29,208 nucleotides of DNA from positions 1 to 29,208 of the IMG/VR virus record IMGVR_UViG_3300030385_000202. One strand, given 5' to 3'. Under the pieces are notes generated by a model. That model did not search any database. It had not been told where the DNA came from and saw only the letters and a list, made by a program, of their open reading frames with translations. Made by a program: the position numbers and the translations under genes. Numbering within the stretch: position 1 is the stretch's first letter; every line of letters starts with the position of its first letter. This DNA is from a virus. Of the stretch, positions 9,084 to 17,166 are shown in pieces.

Positions 9084-9103
9084 ACATTTATTCTATTATA
9101 TAA
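9074..9103 (+). promoter_or_regulatory. Bipartite late promoter motif, copy upstream of scaffold and capsid
   Basis: AAACAAA (9074-9080), 11 bases, TCTATTATATAA (9092-9103). It begins inside the last codons of the protease gene, and the scaffold ATG lies at 9132. The predicted start near 9105 would give a leader of about 27 bases. This copy would drive the scaffold and major capsid genes. Confidence 0.7.
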
Positions 9104-9131
9104 CACAAACTTACTATAAATAAAAATTACT

Positions 9132-9794
9132 ATGGATTTAAAAGAAAAAATATTAGTTGCTTTAGGAATTAATGAAGAAGAAACTAAGCTCGGTTTCCAA
9201 GCGAAATCGGATGATGGTACAATCTTTGTTTCAACTGCTGAAGAATTAGAAGCAGGTGTGGACATCTCAGTTTTAACAGAAGATGGCACGACAATCCCTG
9301 TACCCGCAGGAACTTATAAATTAGATACAGGCGTAAGTTTCAGAGTTGAAGATGAAGGAATAGTTGCTGAGGTTTTAGAATCAGAAACAGAAGAAGAAGA
9401 TACTACTGAAGAAGTAGAAGAAGTTGAAGCAGCTGAAGAAGCAGATGTAGCTGATTGGCAAGGAATGGAAAAGAGAATTGAAAATCTTGAAATTGCAGTA
9501 GCTAAATTAAAAGAAGATAAAGAAGGCGGTGATGAAGAATTAACAGAAGAAACTGAAGAAGTAACAGAGCCTTCTACAAATCCTAAGTCAATTAAAACTA
9601 CAGAGGTTGTAGAATTTTCAATAGAAGAATTAAAAGCAGAAAACGAAAAACTTAAGGCTGAATTGGCGGAACAACCTGCTGAAGCACCTATTAATACAAA
9701 CAAATTTAGCTCAGAAAGAGCAGCTCCTACTAAGCAAGACTTTAGAAGAATGACTCAGCAGGAGAAATACTTATATAATTTATACAATAACTAA
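9132..9794 (+). CDS. Capsid scaffolding protein (220 aa)
   Basis: A very acidic 220-residue protein dominated by Glu, Thr and Val in the middle (residues about 85-150). Heptad-like helical stretches follow (MEKRIENLEIAVAKLKED and SIEELKAENEKLKAELAEQP), and the C-terminus is basic (RAAPTKQDFRRMTQQEKYLY). This is the standard make-up of phage scaffolds: an acidic coiled-coil rod with a basic C-terminal capsid-binding tail. Its place between protease and major capsid supports the role. It has its own predicted late promoter at 9074. Assignment is by composition and position. Confidence 0.75.
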   Translation: MDLKEKILVALGINEEETKLGFQAKSDDGTIFVSTAEELEAGVDISVLTEDGTTIPVPAGTYKLDTGVSFRVEDEGIVAEVLESETEEEDTTEEVEEVEAAEEADVADWQGMEKRIENLEIAVAKLKEDKEGGDEELTEETEEVTEPSTNPKSIKTTEVVEFSIEELKAENEKLKAELAEQPAEAPINTNKFSSERAAPTKQDFRRMTQQEKYLYNLYNN

Positions 9795-9806
9795 AAAAAT
9801 AAAACT

Positions 9807-10727
9807 ATGGCATTTAACGTCACAAGCAATTATGCAGGAAAAGCAGCGGGATTTTACATCTCAGCCGCTTTAAAAGAAGCAAAGTCTTTGGACTTCTTGA
9901 CTTCAATTGAAAACATTAAACTACAGAGTAACATCCAAGTGATGGATGCCTCAGTAAGTCCTGTTGCAGCAGCAACGTGCGACTTTACAGATGCAGGAAC
10001 ACTCGATTTAACCGAAAAGGTTTTAACAACTACTAATCTACAAATCAACCTAGATTTATGCAAGGGAACTTTACTAAGTTCTTGGGAAGCAATGCAGATG
10101 AGAGCAGGAGCAGGAGCACCACCACCTGCATCTTTTGATGACTATGTTATCTCTTATATGGGTAGTATTATAGCAAATGCAACTGAAAACTCAATATGGA
10201 GTGGAGTTGTAGCAGGTGGAGATTTCACAGGCTTTTGTGGTGCAGTAGTAGGATACTTATTGCCGGGAGTTGATGGAACTGTAAATCAAGCAGCAGGAAC
10301 GGCAGCAGCTTTTGATGAAACAAACATTATTGCTAACTTACAAACTGCAACTGCTGATGTAGCAGCTAATTCACCGGGAGTGTTAGACAAAGACGATTTA
10401 TATATCTATATGAATAATAAAAATTACAGCTTCTATATTTCAGCAATATCTACTTTAGGATATGTGAATGCTTACAATATGAATGGTTCTTACGAGCCTG
10501 TATTTGAAGGATATAAAATAGCAGTATGTCCGGGAATGGTAGACAATCAATTGGTAATAGCTCAGAAATCAAATATGTTCTTCGGGACTGACCTGCTTTC
10601 AGACGCTACTAGAATAGCTTTACTAGATATGGCTTCTTTGGATGGCTCAGATAATATGAGATTAGTTTGTAAATACTCAGCAGGAGTTCAAACAGGAGTA
10701 GGAGCAAATATTACAAGATTATCATAA
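9807..10727 (+). CDS. Major capsid protein (306 aa)
   Basis: A 306-residue protein without signal or membrane segments. It follows the scaffold gene after 12 bases with an A-rich leader, and a hairpin terminator follows it. Size, position and the mixed alpha/beta composition fit an HK97-fold capsid subunit. Segments such as SFDDYVISYMGSIIANATEN (spine-helix-like) and YEPVFEGYKIAVCPGMVDN near residue 230 (P-domain-like) agree with that fold. The protein has several Cys residues. The terminator directly after it is a common way to set very high capsid expression against downstream genes. Confidence rests mainly on context. Confidence 0.8.
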   Translation: MAFNVTSNYAGKAAGFYISAALKEAKSLDFLTSIENIKLQSNIQVMDASVSPVAAATCDFTDAGTLDLTEKVLTTTNLQINLDLCKGTLLSSWEAMQMRAGAGAPPPASFDDYVISYMGSIIANATENSIWSGVVAGGDFTGFCGAVVGYLLPGVDGTVNQAAGTAAAFDETNIIANLQTATADVAANSPGVLDKDDLYIYMNNKNYSFYISAISTLGYVNAYNMNGSYEPVFEGYKIAVCPGMVDNQLVIAQKSNMFFGTDLLSDATRIALLDMASLDGSDNMRLVCKYSAGVQTGVGANITRLS

Positions 10728-10738
10728 TAACACAAAGA

Positions 10739-10765
10739 AGGGAGTGTAAAAGCTCCCTACTTTTT
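10739..10765 (+). terminator. Hairpin terminator after the major capsid gene
   Basis: AGGGAG (10739-10744) pairs with CTCCCT (10753-10758) around an 8-base loop whose ends can add a T-G wobble pair. The stem is followed by AC and a run of five T at 10761-10765. It is a moderate intrinsic terminator, likely partial, since the next gene has no clear promoter of its own. Confidence 0.7.
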
Positions 10766-10784
10766 AACTTTTAAAAAATAAACA

Positions 10785-11366
10785 ATGGCGTGTACAACAT
10801 TAACGAAGGGGCGTGGCTTAGACTGTAATCGTGTCAGCGGTGGAATTAAAAATATATATTTTGGTGTCTATGACCAATTTACTGCACCAATACAAACAGT
10901 AGGAATAGTACAAGCATCAGGAGAAATTAGTGACATAGAAATGGATGCAGGTGGTCTTTATAGATATACTACACCTCTTGGAGTTGCAAGTATTTCAGAA
11001 AGTATTACAGGTAGCCGTGAAAATGGAACTATTTTTATGACTCCAACAGTAAACTTAGTATTAAACAGACTAACCAAAGAAGACCAAAATCAAATCAAAT
11101 TATTATCGCAAACGAAACTAGTTATCTTTGCAGAATTAAATGCAACTTTAACTAACGGACATAATGTGATTGTAGGTTTAGGTGTAACTAACGGAATGGA
11201 GCTTAATGCAGGTACTATGGATAGCGGGGCTGCTTGGGGAGATAGGGGAGGTTACACTCTTACTTTTGACGGATTAGAACCAATACCATTCCCAATGGTT
11301 GCGGACTACACGACTAACCCGTTTGACAATGCAGCATTTACAGGGGTGTCAATAACGACTTCATAA
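10785..11366 (+). CDS. Probable major tail tube protein (193 aa)
   Basis: A 193-residue protein that is beta-rich with two N-terminal Cys residues (MACTTLTKGRGLDCNRVSGG). The sequence YRYTTPLGVASISESI, GTIFMTPTVNLVLNRL and GDRGGYTLTFDGLEPI reads like a tail tube fold, with long strands and a terminal beta hairpin. Tail tube subunits are abundant, and this gene lies between the two best terminators of the structural block, which suits a highly expressed single product. An alternative is a capsid decoration protein. The tail tube call is moderate; the family is recognised only in a general way. Confidence 0.55.
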   Translation: MACTTLTKGRGLDCNRVSGGIKNIYFGVYDQFTAPIQTVGIVQASGEISDIEMDAGGLYRYTTPLGVASISESITGSRENGTIFMTPTVNLVLNRLTKEDQNQIKLLSQTKLVIFAELNATLTNGHNVIVGLGVTNGMELNAGTMDSGAAWGDRGGYTLTFDGLEPIPFPMVADYTTNPFDNAAFTGVSITTS

Positions 11367-11397
11367 TTTAATTAGTAGTTTTCATATATTCTTGATT

Positions 11398-11421
11398 AGG
11401 GTGGCGTAATGCCACCTTTTT
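11398..11421 (+). terminator. Strong intrinsic terminator after the tail-tube-like gene
   Basis: GGTGGC (11400-11405) pairs with GCCACC (11411-11416) around the loop GTAAT. An outer G-T wobble and an A-T pair extend the stem to 8 pairs, and it is followed by TTTTT (11417-11421). A late promoter motif begins 13 bases later at 11434, so this marks a transcription unit boundary. Confidence 0.85.
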
Positions 11422-11433
11422 CTTTGCTAATAC

Positions 11434-11463
11434 AAATAAATACGACCTTTTTCTATTATATAA
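11434..11463 (+). promoter_or_regulatory. Bipartite late promoter motif, copy upstream of the accessory virion genes
   Basis: AAATAAA (11434-11440), 11 bases, TCTATTATATAA (11452-11463). It sits directly after a strong terminator and 15 bases before the ATG at 11479. Being sandwiched between a terminator and a start codon makes this the most convincing of the five copies. Confidence 0.8.
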
Positions 11464-11478
11464 CATACTAGATACATT

Positions 11479-11958
11479 ATGATACAAGCAACAAGAGAAA
11501 CACACTTTACAGCTTATATAAATACAGAAGCAAATCGGATTGATACTTCTGTTGCTTCTACTCAGATAAGACATTTAATGAAGTTTACAAATGACTTAGA
11601 TGGTGCTGTATTTTATGCTTATGGAACAGAAACTATTTATGATAGATACACCTCTCTTGTATTTAGTTATAATGTAACTCCTGATATTTATACAGGGGCT
11701 ACTAAGTTAGTACCCGCAGGATATTACAAATATGAAGCCTATGAGGTTAGTTGGTCAGGTACAGTTGATGTTAGTTTAGGTAACGCACCTGCAACAGAAG
11801 ATGATGTATTAAGTCCACCTGCTTCTACTAAAGGAATTGTACAGGGTCTAGTAGCAATAGGAAAACTTAATCTATCTGAATTATCAGGTAGTGAACAAGT
11901 GCAATACACACAAAATTCTCCTGCTTCAGGAACTAATTATATATGGTACGGACAATAA
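11479..11958 (+). CDS. Unknown virion protein (159 aa)
   Basis: A 159-residue beta-rich protein with no membrane segment. The segment YNVTPDIYTGATKLVPAGYY, then KYEAYEVSW, and a Pro/Ser/Gly-rich C-terminal half ending in NYIWYGQ suggest a small structural protein of the virion surface or neck. I do not recognise the family beyond its resemblance to small conserved proteins of Bacteroidetes phages. It is the first gene after the promoter at 11434, and four genes including the portal follow without another terminator. Confidence 0.5.
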   Translation: MIQATRETHFTAYINTEANRIDTSVASTQIRHLMKFTNDLDGAVFYAYGTETIYDRYTSLVFSYNVTPDIYTGATKLVPAGYYKYEAYEVSWSGTVDVSLGNAPATEDDVLSPPASTKGIVQGLVAIGKLNLSELSGSEQVQYTQNSPASGTNYIWYGQ

Positions 11959-11991
11959 AATATAAAATATAAAAAATAAAACTTTAAAATT

Positions 11992-12276
11992 ATGGCAATA
12001 GAAAATGTACAACAGCTTTTAACAGAGCAATTAGGGAAAAACAGATGTGATGTAATAACTACATCAAATATGACAAGCAAAGAGTATTATTGTATTCACT
12101 TTCCTGTAGAAAGCGTAATCGCTACAATAGCAGCATCAAATGTTATTGAAGGTGGTGGTAGTGGAGTAGGCAACCTTCAAACTACAATGGTTGCGGGTAC
12201 GACCCTATTTCTTCAATTTACACAAATTCAGCTTACGAGTGGTTTGGCTTTATGTTACTATGAGCAACCTTTATAA
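11992..12276 (+). CDS. Small virion-block protein (94 aa)
   Basis: A 94-residue protein with an amphipathic N-terminal helix (MAIENVQQLLTEQLGKNRCD) and a Gly/Ala/Thr-rich beta C-terminus. No signal peptide, no known motif. It is preceded by an A-rich leader. Its stop codon abuts the next start (TAA ATG at 12274-12279), so it is probably coupled to the LamG gene. A small structural or assembly role is inferred only from location. Confidence 0.45.
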   Translation: MAIENVQQLLTEQLGKNRCDVITTSNMTSKEYYCIHFPVESVIATIAASNVIEGGGSGVGNLQTTMVAGTTLFLQFTQIQLTSGLALCYYEQPL

Positions 12277-13050
12277 ATGAAAATTCTAAAACTAGGACAA
12301 ATGTTAGGGGGTTCTAATACTCCAAGTGCAGCAGGATTTGAAAATCTATACTCATTAGATTTTGATGGGGTGAATGATTATGTAACTATTCCTGACCACG
12401 CATCTTACACTCCTACATCACTCACAGGGTGGACAATATCTTGTTGGGTTAAACTTTCTATTGTAAATAAGATATTTGTAAGCAAACGAACTACACCAAA
12501 CATTGAATGGAATTTAGGAGCTGCTAAGACTACGGGCTATGCGTCTATGATATTTTATGGTGGTAATTCTTTAGGTAATGTATTGAAATTAGCTGCACAT
12601 ATAAATATTTCTGATGGTAATTGGCATCACGTTATGTTTACTTTTGATGGATTAGCAAATTCTACTAGCATAATAGGATATATTGATGGAACTAAATATA
12701 GTGTCGCTTTAGGAAATGCAACTTTTGTAACTGTAGGAAGTTGGACAGGAGTAACAAATACTGTTGCCCCTTTAGAATTTGGAGCAGATAGACTGACTTG
12801 GTTTACAGCATGTGGCATAGATGAAGTATCAATATTTGATAGTGTTCTTGACGCTACAACTGCAGTTGATATGTATAATAGTGGAACACCAACTGACTTA
12901 ACAGGAGCTACTGATTTACAAGGTTGGTGGAGAAATGGAGATATAGCAGGAACATCAGTTTATCCAACTATTGAAGATTATAGTTCAGTTGGAAATGACG
13001 GAACAATGACTAATATGGCTTCAGGAGATATTGTAACAGATGTACCTTAA
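12277..13050 (+). CDS. LamG/concanavalin-like lectin virion protein (257 aa)
   Basis: A 257-residue protein containing a LamG-type jelly roll. It has FDGVNDYVTIPDH near residues 29-41, WTISCWVKLS near 51-60, SDGNWHHVMFTFDG near 110-123 and IDEVSIFDSVLDATTAVDMY near 187-206, with the DLQGWWRNGD and DYSSVGNDGTMTN ends typical of this superfamily. Such domains bind glycans. No signal peptide is present, and it is embedded in the head block, so a surface-displayed capsid or neck adhesin is likely. Decorated phages carry similar Ig-like or lectin-like modules that help them adhere to glycan-rich surfaces. The fold call is solid; the virion location is inferred. Confidence 0.75.
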   Translation: MKILKLGQMLGGSNTPSAAGFENLYSLDFDGVNDYVTIPDHASYTPTSLTGWTISCWVKLSIVNKIFVSKRTTPNIEWNLGAAKTTGYASMIFYGGNSLGNVLKLAAHINISDGNWHHVMFTFDGLANSTSIIGYIDGTKYSVALGNATFVTVGSWTGVTNTVAPLEFGADRLTWFTACGIDEVSIFDSVLDATTAVDMYNSGTPTDLTGATDLQGWWRNGDIAGTSVYPTIEDYSSVGNDGTMTNMASGDIVTDVP

Positions 13051-13060
13051 AAAATAAATT

Positions 13061-14929
13061 ATGAAAGATACAATGATTAACATAAATTTAGAAACATCAA
13101 CTAGCCCAACAGTTACAGAAGTAAGGGGTAGGGATTGGATTGAATACGGAACGGAAGAATGGCGCAATCTCTATCCACAGTTTCTTATTGACCTTTACTA
13201 CTCAAGTTCAATTACAGCTGCTATTGTGAATGCCACTTCAGAGATGATAAGTGCAGAAGATTTAATTATAGAAGATGCAGAAGATAGGGATTTAGAAGCT
13301 AGAGTTAAGCTACAGCATTTTTTAGATAGAGCAAACTCAAATGAAACTCTACACGAGGTATTAAAAAAGGTAGCATTTGACTTTAAACTTCAGGGAAGTT
13401 TTGCCTTGAACATTGTTTGGAGCAAAGACAGGACGCAAATTGCGGAAGTCTACCACGTTGGTGTGGAGAAAATTAGATGTGCTAGACCTGATGAATTTGG
13501 AAAGACTAATGGCTACTATATTTCATCAGATTGGTCAAACACTAGACAGAACAAACCTTATTTTGTACCTGCATTTAATGTTAATGATAGAACTTCACCA
13601 AATCAAATACTTTATTCAGGGCTTTATAGTCCTAATATGAATTCTTATTATACACCTGATTATATAGCTTGTAATAATTGGGCTTTGATAGACTCTAGGG
13701 TGTCAGAGTTCCATCTTAATAATATCAGTTCAGGATTTTCGGGGTCGTTTATGATATCCTTCGCTAATGGAATTCCATCTCAGGAGGAAAGAAACCAAAT
13801 AGAAAGAAGTCTTACAGATAAGTTTTGCTCAGAAACCAATAGTGGCAAATTTGTACTCACATTTTCAGATGATAAAACTAGAACACCTGAAATAACAGCA
13901 ATAACTCCTTCAGATTTGGACAAACAGTACTTAGCACTCCAAGAACTGCTCACTTCTAACATTTTAAGCGGACACAGAATTACGAGTAAAACATTAATGG
14001 GCTTAGATAGTGCTAATGGCTTCAGCTCAAATGCAGACGAGCTAAACGCCGCTGCAAATTTTTACTTGAATACAGTAATTAAGCCCTACCAAATCCATTT
14101 GATTAAAGTACTTAGAAAAATCTTCAAAGTAAATAATATGGATATGCCTGTACAATTTGTTCAGCTTAAACCTATAACTACTAAGTTTACAAACCAAGAC
14201 TTAGCAGCAGTTTTAACACCTAACGAAATACGTGAGGAAATGGGATATGCTCCTTTAGATGTAGATGTAGAAGTAAGAGAAGATTTATCAACTGATAAAT
14301 TTATAGAGCTAGAAAGTTTTATTGAAGAATTTGGTGAAGATATACCTGAAGATTGGGAAATGATAGATGAAGAAATAGTAGATGGTGAACATCAAGACTT
14401 TGATTTTGAAGAAACTTTAAATGAAGTAGCTAATGACAAAATAGAATTAGCTTCAACAGGTAGGGCAAATCCAAACGCTAGAGATAAACAAGATGGATTG
14501 AATAAAAGTGGTACTGATTTTTATAAAGTAAGATATGTTTATGCTAAGGATAACTTTTTAAGTCAAGAAGGAAAAACTAGAGAATTTTGTAAGTTAATGA
14601 CTTCAGCTAGAAAAGTATATCGTAAAAAAGATATTATTAATATGGGTTCTAAACCTGTAAATAGGGGGTGGGGACCTAAAGGTGCTGCTACCTATTCTAT
14701 ATGGCTTTACAAAGGTGGTGGAAATTGTCATCATTATTGGTTGCGTCAAATTTATAAATCACCTGCTGAAGATGATGATGCAGTTTATTACAAAGACAAT
14801 ATATCATCTAAAGAATTAATATCTTATACAAAAGCTATTTCAGAAGGATTTACAGCTAAAAGAAATGATAAGCTAGTAGCAAAACCACCAAAAAGAATGA
14901 AGAATAACGGATTTTTAAACCCTAGATAA
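13061..14929 (+). CDS. Portal protein with C-terminal extension (622 aa)
   Basis: A 622-residue protein. Residues 1 to about 420 resemble a siphophage portal: an N-terminal segment with WRNLYPQFLIDLYYSSSITA, a wing-like core, and the ITSKTLMGLDSANGFSSNAD and LNTVIKPYQIHLIKVLRKIF helices, which correspond to the portal stem region. An acidic linker (about 420-465) leads to a C-terminal domain of about 110 residues with REFCKLMTSARKVYRKKDI, WGPKGAATYSIWLYKGGG and NCHHYWLRQIY. That domain is Cys/His-rich and arranged rather like the end of MuF/SPP1 gp7 head morphogenesis proteins. The connector gene follows after 3 bases. The portal call is firm from architecture; the extension's function is unknown. 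Confidence 0.75.
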   Translation: MKDTMININLETSTSPTVTEVRGRDWIEYGTEEWRNLYPQFLIDLYYSSSITAAIVNATSEMISAEDLIIEDAEDRDLEARVKLQHFLDRANSNETLHEVLKKVAFDFKLQGSFALNIVWSKDRTQIAEVYHVGVEKIRCARPDEFGKTNGYYISSDWSNTRQNKPYFVPAFNVNDRTSPNQILYSGLYSPNMNSYYTPDYIACNNWALIDSRVSEFHLNNISSGFSGSFMISFANGIPSQEERNQIERSLTDKFCSETNSGKFVLTFSDDKTRTPEITAITPSDLDKQYLALQELLTSNILSGHRITSKTLMGLDSANGFSSNADELNAAANFYLNTVIKPYQIHLIKVLRKIFKVNNMDMPVQFVQLKPITTKFTNQDLAAVLTPNEIREEMGYAPLDVDVEVREDLSTDKFIELESFIEEFGEDIPEDWEMIDEEIVDGEHQDFDFEETLNEVANDKIELASTGRANPNARDKQDGLNKSGTDFYKVRYVYAKDNFLSQEGKTREFCKLMTSARKVYRKKDIINMGSKPVNRGWGPKGAATYSIWLYKGGGNCHHYWLRQIYKSPAEDDDAVYYKDNISSKELISYTKAISEGFTAKRNDKLVAKPPKRMKNNGFLNPR

Positions 14930-14932
14930 GAT

Positions 14933-15493
14933 ATGGCATACGTATTATTTATATCAGAAGCTAAACTAAAAGATAGCACAGCAATCAACTTAAATGTAGA
15001 TATGGACTTATTACTTCCGTTTGTACGTGAAGCGCAAAAGCTATATGTGGAAACAGCACTTGGTACAGACCTTACTCAGAAACTTAAAGATGAAATTATA
15101 GCAGGTACTTTAACAGGAGCTTATAAGACTTTAGTAGATGATTACATTGGAGATATGCTCCCTGCGTATTCGCTATATCACGCGATACCCTACCTTCGTT
15201 TTCGTGTGGAGAATGGCAATATCTATTCCAAGACTTCTGAAACAGGAACGGCTTTAAGCGAATCTGAAGCACAACATTTTCGTGAAGAAATTTTAAATAC
15301 TTCTTCATATTACCGTGAAAGACTTATAGACTATGTAAGAAACAATCTAACTAGTTTTCCTGAATACTCAACTAACACGGGTGCGGACGTTAATGCTTCA
15401 ACTGAAAACTATTATAACGGGATGAACCTAGAAAAGCCTAACGGTCAGGGTACAAGACTAACATTAAGGAACTTCTTAAATGCAGGTGATTAA
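14933..15493 (+). CDS. Head-tail connector-like protein, DUF6712 type (186 aa)
   Basis: A 186-residue protein beginning MAYVLFISEAKLKDSTAIN, with the segment LLLPFVREAQKLYVETALGT near residues 26-45, TLTGAYKTLVDDYIGDMLPA near 58-77 and a helical C-terminal half. This layout is that of the DUF6712 family, common in Bacteroidetes phages and similar in design to helical head-tail adaptors of HK97 gp6 type. It lies directly after the portal gene, the expected place for an adaptor. Its stop overlaps the start of a small ORF (TAATG at 15491-15495). The family call is moderate and the adaptor role inferred. Confidence 0.6.
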   Translation: MAYVLFISEAKLKDSTAINLNVDMDLLLPFVREAQKLYVETALGTDLTQKLKDEIIAGTLTGAYKTLVDDYIGDMLPAYSLYHAIPYLRFRVENGNIYSKTSETGTALSESEAQHFREEILNTSSYYRERLIDYVRNNLTSFPEYSTNTGADVNASTENYYNGMNLEKPNGQGTRLTLRNFLNAGD

Positions 15494-15636
15494 TGAAGAA
15501 ACACTATAAAATAAAGAAAGTTAATATAACTAAATTAAAAACATATTTAAAAGATGCCAATAAAACAAATAACAAAGGAAATAGGAGAGGTGATAGGATT
15601 CAACAGCATAATACTAAGCATAACAACCTTCACTAA
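15493..15636 (+). CDS. Possible small basic peptide gene (47 aa)
   Basis: An ORF of 47 codons starts at an ATG that overlaps the preceding stop (TAATG) and ends in TAA at 15634-15636, overlapping the next gene (15554) in another frame over most of its length. The peptide is strongly basic, rich in Lys, Asn, Arg and His (begins MKKHYKIKKVNITKLKTY). The coupling to the upstream stop is the pattern used by real genes here. It may be a genuine nested gene or a chance ORF that only provides coupling to the holin-like gene. Confidence 0.35.
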   Translation: MKKHYKIKKVNITKLKTYLKDANKTNNKGNRRGDRIQQHNTKHNNLH

Positions 15637-15757
15637 TTTAGAGGTAGTATTGAAAATATTATTGTTAGTTGTATCAATAGTATATACGGTAGACAAGTGG
15701 TGGTATCATAAAAAACAAAGAAGTGAAGAAGAAAAAGCTGAACAGCAAAAACCCTAA
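15554..15757 (+). CDS. Holin-like small membrane protein (67 aa)
   Basis: A 67-residue protein with a hydrophobic region at residues about 15-45, including LEVVLKILLLVVSIVYTVDK. It ends in a charged, Lys/Glu/Gln-rich tail (WWYHKKQRSEEEKAEQQ). One long or two short membrane helices followed by a hydrophilic tail is the classic small holin design. It is followed by a DUF5675-like gene and another membrane protein, as in a lysis cassette. No sequence motif proves holin function. Confidence 0.55.
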   Translation: MPIKQITKEIGEVIGFNSIILSITTFTNLEVVLKILLLVVSIVYTVDKWWYHKKQRSEEEKAEQQKP

Positions 15758-15774
15758 GTACAAAAAACAAGAAG

Positions 15775-16260
15775 ATGTTAAAGTGGATAAAAGATTTGTT
15801 GCTGAAGTTAATGGGGTTAAAATATACACAATACATTCCTAAACACTTGGATTCTAAAATTAATCTTTTACTTCTAAGAGATACATTTACAGACAATTCA
15901 ACTATTGGTGAGCTGTTTTTAAATGATGAATTTATGTGCGATACTTTAGAAAATCCTGAGTTAAATAATGTACGAAATATATCTTGCATTCCTGAAGGGC
16001 AATATAGTGTAAGATTAAGAACTGCTAAAGAATCAGCAACAAGAGACTATCTGCATTTGCTCGTAAAAGACGTTCCTAATAGAGATTATATCTTATTCCA
16101 TATAGGCAACTCAGTACAAGATACAAGCGGCTGCATTCTAGTAGGCGTAGGGCGTAAACAAGACTTTGTTAGTAACTCAAGATTGGCTATGGACTTGTTA
16201 ATGAAAGAAATAATTAATTTAGGCGGAGAGAAAATCAATTTAATAATTAAAAATAAATAA
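15775..16260 (+). CDS. DUF5675-like protein of the lysis block (161 aa)
   Basis: A 161-residue protein matching the DUF5675 pattern. It has STIGELFLNDEFMCDTLENP near residues 42-61, SCIPEGQYSVRL near 70-81, then FHIGNSVQDTSGCILVG near 108-124. The HIGN...TSGC arrangement resembles the active site line of L,D-transpeptidase-type folds. An attack on or remodelling of peptidoglycan is therefore conceivable, though not established for this family. The first 16 or so residues are hydrophobic and basic (MLKWIKDLLLKLMG), possibly a membrane-binding helix or weak export signal. No other endolysin candidate is visible in the window, so this is the best candidate for the lytic enzyme. Confidence 0.6.
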   Translation: MLKWIKDLLLKLMGLKYTQYIPKHLDSKINLLLLRDTFTDNSTIGELFLNDEFMCDTLENPELNNVRNISCIPEGQYSVRLRTAKESATRDYLHLLVKDVPNRDYILFHIGNSVQDTSGCILVGVGRKQDFVSNSRLAMDLLMKEIINLGGEKINLIIKNK

Positions 16261-16262
16261 AA

Positions 16263-16451
16263 ATGAAAAATTACATTTTGACAAAACTACTTTCTTCAAA
16301 GAAGGTATGGCTAGGAATCTCATCTATTGTAGTTCCTATGATTGCTTTAGCTTTAGGGGTTGATGAAACTAGCGTAAGCCAAATATGGTGGAGCTTAATC
16401 GCAATGCTTGGTGGACAATCTTTAGCAGATTTTGGAAAGTCAAACAAATAG
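16263..16451 (+). CDS. Second small membrane protein of the lysis block (62 aa)
   Basis: A 62-residue protein with two hydrophobic stretches, residues about 15-31 (VWLGISSIVVPMIALAL) and 40-53 (IWWSLIAMLGGQSL), joined by a short polar turn (GVDETSVSQ). This is the layout of a class II holin or of the small phage membrane proteins often found beside DUF5675. Its start lies 2 bases after the preceding stop and its end overlaps the next gene by 20 bases. It could be holin or antiholin relative to the 67-residue protein upstream. Confidence 0.55.
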   Translation: MKNYILTKLLSSKKVWLGISSIVVPMIALALGVDETSVSQIWWSLIAMLGGQSLADFGKSNK

Positions 16452-17166
16452 ATTTAGGCTAAAGCCAAACGAAATACAAGTTATAAAGGATTTACGGAGC
16501 AAGAAAGTTAATCGTTTAATCGTGGGTGATGTTCATTTACCCTACACGCATAAAAATTACCTTCAGTTCTGCATTTCCATTTATAACAAGTATAATTGCT
16601 CAGAAGTCAGCTTTACAGGTGATATTTTGGATTCTCATTTTTCAAGTTTCCATTCTACGAGTACAGAATCACAAGGAGCTAAATATGAGCTAGATGCTGC
16701 AATCGAGCAAGTTAAGGGTTGGTATGAAGCCTTCCCTAATGCAACTATAACACTAGGTAACCACGATTTAATTATAGCTAGAAAATCAGAAGAAGCAGGA
16801 ATAGATAAGAGATTCGTTAGAAATCTTAATGAAGTTCTTGGTTGTCCTGATTGGGTATTTGAAGAACAATTTGTACACGATAACGTATTATATACTCACG
16901 GTACAGGTTGTAGTGGTAAAGGAATCATAAAAAGAAGTCAAAATTGGGGTTCTTCTATGGTACAGGGTCATATACATACGGAATCTTTTGTGAATTTCAC
17001 GGCTTCTTTAACTGACCTCAAATGGCAATTACAAAGTCCTTGCGGAATTGACTATAAATCTTTCGCTTATGGGTACGCTAAGTTTCATACTGCTAAACCT
17101 GTATTAGGATGTGCCGTAGTTTTAGACGGTGGTCGTATGCCTATTATAGAACCAATGCCTTTATGA
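16432..17166 (+). CDS. Calcineurin-like metallophosphoesterase (244 aa)
   Basis: A 244-residue protein with the full metallophosphoesterase motif set: GDVH at residues 32-35, GDILDSH at 63-69, GNHD at 109-112, THG at 155-157 and GHIH at 179-182. These residues bind two metal ions and catalyse phosphoester hydrolysis. The start is a TTG at 16432 inside the previous gene; no ATG lies upstream of the first motif in this frame. Substrate unknown: similar phage proteins may act on nucleic acid ends or nucleotides. Its position at the end of the lysis block, coupled to a membrane protein, is odd for a DNA-repair enzyme. Confidence 0.85.
   Translation: MESQTNRFRLKPNEIQVIKDLRSKKVNRLIVGDVHLPYTHKNYLQFCISIYNKYNCSEVSFTGDILDSHFSSFHSTSTESQGAKYELDAAIEQVKGWYEAFPNATITLGNHDLIIARKSEEAGIDKRFVRNLNEVLGCPDWVFEEQFVHDNVLYTHGTGCSGKGIIKRSQNWGSSMVQGHIHTESFVNFTASLTDLKWQLQSPCGIDYKSFAYGYAKFHTAKPVLGCAVVLDGGRMPIIEPMPL

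Noticed and set aside
13413-13640. Alternative + strand ORF inside the portal gene
   Set aside because: Fully nested in the portal frame with no independent start signal and an unlikely composition.
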